Position numbers and translations under genes: made by a program. This document shows positions 60,612-64,000 of a stretch of DNA of 64,000 bases, in pieces; position 1 is the stretch's first letter, and each line of letters opens with the position of its first letter. The notes under the pieces are model-generated. The model was given only the letters and a program-made list of their open reading frames with translations, ran no database searches and was not told where the DNA came from. Source of the DNA: Progne subis subis (taxonomy: Eukaryota; Chordata; Aves; Passeriformes; Hirundinidae); assembly GCA_022316685.1 (NCBI GenBank), contig JAKJHU010000140.1, positions 248,001-312,000 of the forward strand, in the 5' to 3' direction.

Positions 60612-63600
60612 CGATCCTGTGGTCCTTGTAGGACTGCAGACTTTAAACTCTTCTCTGTAACAGAACTCATGAAGAAATAAACCTGACATAGCATCAAATT
60701 AAATAAGAGATCCAAGAAACTGGAACTACCCTCTCTGACACATTGCAGAGGAATGGAAGACTCTTCACCAAGACTGAGCTACACACCAGCAACACAGGTG
60801 TCAGTCTCCTATGTTACTTAATCTGAGATGAATTTCAGCTTACAATTTGTAATGCTTTTAGCTTGCACTAAGTGTATCTGCCCTGGACTGTAAGAACAAG
60901 GTGAGCCAGGTTACAGGTATTCATAGCTGTGCAGTGAACAACTGAAATTTTGAACATTCAATGATTCTATCTGGGAAAGCTGAATATTTTTGCTAAAAAG
61001 ATCACACTGAAAATATTTGTATTTCATTCACACTGATTCATGGGTTGATATGCCCATCAAGAGGAACTCAGCTTCTCAACAGCTCCCCAGTGACAGTTTC
61101 AGGCTCTCTGAAGATTCAAGAGAAAACACCACCCCACAGCTTGCTTTTTTTGTGTGCGTGTGTAGGGGAAATTCAGTGACAATGACGCACATTACAGCCT
61201 TAAAACTGAGCTTTTAGTAGGTACAGCCACTGATATGAAATGTCTACCTGCTGTTGATTAATCTATACAGAAAAATCTACCTCAGTCCTCTGTTCTGACA
61301 GACACAGAATTGGTAATAAAATACCACCAACTTTCTCATCAATACAAAACTGCTTAGATAGTCACTGTGATACCTCCTCCCTAATAGTGAGTGAGGTTAA
61401 TTTATCCTTGTGTGACAGATAACGCACAATAATCAACTTTCCTTTGCATGTACTTGTCTATGAGGGGCAGGTAGCATGGGGAAAGCCAGAAGCCTCTTTC
61501 TGAGGAAGGCAAGCATTCTCGGTGGAGTTCTTTGACAGTGCAGAGGAAAAGGGGTGTCACTCACTTGCCAGGAAAAGTACCATAGACTTGCACTTCCCAA
61601 GCTCAGTTGGTGGAGTCTGGCTGCTGCTTATGCCAAACTCCGATTACCAAAAGGGAAAGAAAAGAAGAGGGAAAGTCACGCAGAAAATCTGTGAGCGAAT
61701 CACACAGGTAACCACGGTTTTATGTATTTCCATGCTCTGCTTCACCCCTTTCACTGGCAACATTTCTAACAAACTTGAAGAAGAAATTTTTCTCTCTACT
61801 TTAGGTAAATCCTACTGAAAAGAACATGCAGCCCCTTTGCCATGCTGGGGGGCTGCGCATCTCCATCCATCAAGTGCCTCTTCTCATCTCTGAGGGAACA
61901 GCAACCTGATGCCAGAGTGTGCAAGAAGAATAGCTGCCTTTCTGCTCAGGAGCTCCCTGCTGAACTGCTGAGTCACATGTTTTCACTGCATTGAGTTCAC
62001 ACTGCTCCCACTCAGTCCACCTACCACTTCATCTGGGATGGGTGGGAGGAGAGAAAGAGAAGTGAAGAGAGAAAAAATGTTCATGTTCACCCAGGACCAT
62101 TATTATGATACCACAGGGTCACATATAAAAGCAAGCCCGCAAGCTGCTAGAGAGAGATGAGAAGAGAAATATCAGACTGCAAGAAAAACTGCCTCCCCCT
62201 CTTCTTCAACAGGAGGAGACCGGCCATCAAACAGGCTGCAAACCTCATCTGATTCTCAATTGGTGACCAATGTTATGTGCTTGCTGATATGTGCTGCGAA
62301 TTTCAGGGTACAGACAAGTCTCTGTGCTCTGATTTAGAAGAGCTTTCAAGTTGCTGTGATTTTTTCAACAGTCCAACAGCTACTGTGTCATAATTGTCTG
62401 GCTACCACAAGGAAGTGCCACAATGATAAGTGAAAATACCATCTGGATAGATTCCAGTTCCTAAGGGCATCTTCAGCTGAGTTGCTGCACTGGAAATGTC
62501 CACCAGCTCCAACTTCCAACATTAAATAAGATGAAGAGAAAATCCTAGCCATTTTATGGCAGGTTCCATAAAACTTAAGTGTAACAGGAGCCAACATCTT
62601 CTACTACCTGTTAAATTCTTGTACAGAAAAGGGACGCTACCATCAATGGTGTGAAACATGTTTATGATGGTTAGAGAACGTCCAGATTACCCTCAGGTAG
62701 GGCTGTACACATGGAAATAAACATTTTATTAAATTACCAAGGTAGTATTTTTTCTGTGATTAGAATTCTGGACAGTATATTTTCTAAGTCATGAAAAAAG
62801 AAAATGCCCAGATGTTTTCTAATTTATTGTATCCATTTCTGAAAAACCACCTCTGAAACTAACTTTCAAACTATATGAAGACAACTGTGATTAATTTTCA
62901 GACTAATGTTTAACTCACTGCTACTGTTAGCAGAGAAACTGAGGGGCTGTTAGGAGCCAAATAAGGATATTTTTTATTAAACAGAATTAATGATTCAAAA
63001 AATAAGCCTGTTTTTTCCCTGTGAGAAAGAATCTGTTCTTAGTTAATGTTATGTCTTACATTTTAGTGATTCTAGTGCAACTCTTTGTAAATGTGCTTGT
63101 GTTCTACAGACCTGAAATGTAAAGACAAAATCCAGTCTCAGGGGGTTAAGTGACATAGCATTAAAATGCCTTTCTATACCACTTCCACTGCTCACCCCAC
63201 AGAGTGGTTCCCTGTGGTGTTGCTCAAGAAATAGTTAATGAAAAAATGGTAACTGTAGAGGAAAAGAAATATGGCAAAGAGAAAAGCAAAACTCACTTCT
63301 CAAAGTCCCCTGCTTCCATATAGTCATTTTTCTTCCGAATAATCAAAAGAATTTGCAAAACACAACTTTAAAATATGGTATGCTGGCCTACGAAGTCATC
63401 CCTGGAGGGGGAAAGATACAGCCTAATACCAGAAATTTTGTTTTACTGAAGGGTGAGTCTGGGGGACTTCATTTGATCTGTCACCAAACCCTTCCCCTCT
63501 GGAAGAAATCAAATGTTCCAGACAGCACTCGTCTGATACCTAGGGTCTTACACACTGGTACTGACTGCTTTATAATATACCTAATCCACCTGGTAAGAGA

Positions 63601-64000
63601 GAAGGTAATTTACCTGATCCTTTCACCAAGCCTCTAGTCCATAACAGCTCATATGAAACAGAGATGTGAGGAAAAAGCAGCTCAGGATACCTCAAGCTGA
63701 CATCACTCTGAATTAGGTGTGAGCCTCACTTAAATGGGAGGAGGAAGAAAAAAAATCCTTGGGCTCTCATCTCTGGAAAGACAGCAAAGAAGAACTGCTA
63801 GGAGCCACAAGAAGCAGTAAGGGACTGTCATATAAAGCAACCACATGGGAAGTACATGGGAGCTGCTGTAGGGTCTGACTGCCAGGGTCCTACACTCATT
63901 GCAATCTGTATGTCTCTACTAATAATGGGGAAGCTGCTCTTAATTCCCCAATGCAAGACTAGTTATGCCCTTGTCCACACCTAAATCATACTCCCACTGC

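Larger units (their letters stand above)
55451..64000. other. Upstream flank of the PTPN5 coding region
   Basis: About 8.5 kb with no recognised exon, CpG island or interspersed repeat. The PTPN5 5' UTR exons and promoter must lie here or beyond the window. Notable items are the 17-bp tandem repeat at 59058-59099, a small perfect hairpin at 60589-60611 (ATCTAACTGG/CCAGTTAGAT), and a TATA-like CATATAAAAG near 62122-62131. The longest open frame (59031-59621, minus, 196 codons) resembles no known protein. Confidence 0.45.

Noticed and set aside
55450..64000. Search for the extra N-terminal exon of the longest human isoform (residues 1-24)
   Set aside because: No minus-strand sequence resembling MNYEGARSE was found, so no exon was called.
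1..64000. CRISPR arrays, tRNA or rRNA genes, bacterial operons
   Set aside because: No evenly spaced repeats, cloverleaf-type sequences or closely packed genes were seen. All structure fits a vertebrate chromosome.

Overview
The window is vertebrate nuclear DNA, almost certainly from a bird. Coding DNA is split into short exons with GT-AG introns. Several CR1 LINE 3' fragments are present, one of them about 1.9 kb long, together with avian-type retroviral LTRs. There is no bacterial gene architecture. The interspersed repeats, poly-A/T runs and gene structure all fit an avian chromosome. A songbird is possible from the LTR types, but that is recollection rather than proof.

One protein-coding gene is readable: PTPN5 (STEP, striatal-enriched protein tyrosine phosphatase) on the minus strand. 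Its coding sequence runs from the ATG at 55424 to the TAA at 23309 in 12 coding exons. Phases join without a break and every junction has GT and AG. The assembled protein is 538 residues, against 541 for mammalian STEP61. In order it has a short N-terminus, two membrane segments, the PKA-site region, the kinase interaction motif (KIM), the kinase-specificity segment, and a full PTP domain with the WPD loop, the [10 protein letters not shown] signature (Cys469, Arg475) and the Q-loop. Two differences from my memory of the mammalian protein stand out. The methionine that starts the STEP46 isoform is threonine here (Thr170), and the proline-rich tracts are nearly gone.

Layout: 1-667 is the 3' end, and probably most, of an LTR. 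668-23308 is gene-poor and contains a second LTR (minus), CR1 fragments, simple repeats and perfect hairpins; its right end holds the PTPN5 3' UTR. 23309-55424 is PTPN5. Its introns hold the long antisense CR1 (about 30620-32495), a CR1 tail (43101-43345), a complete 426-bp solo LTR with target-site duplication (43452-43877), another CR1 (51035-51505), and long A-runs including one of 46 A. 55451-64000 lies upstream of the PTPN5 coding start. No 5' UTR exon, promoter or other gene could be identified there. I found no tRNA, rRNA, CRISPR array or undescribed multi-gene system.
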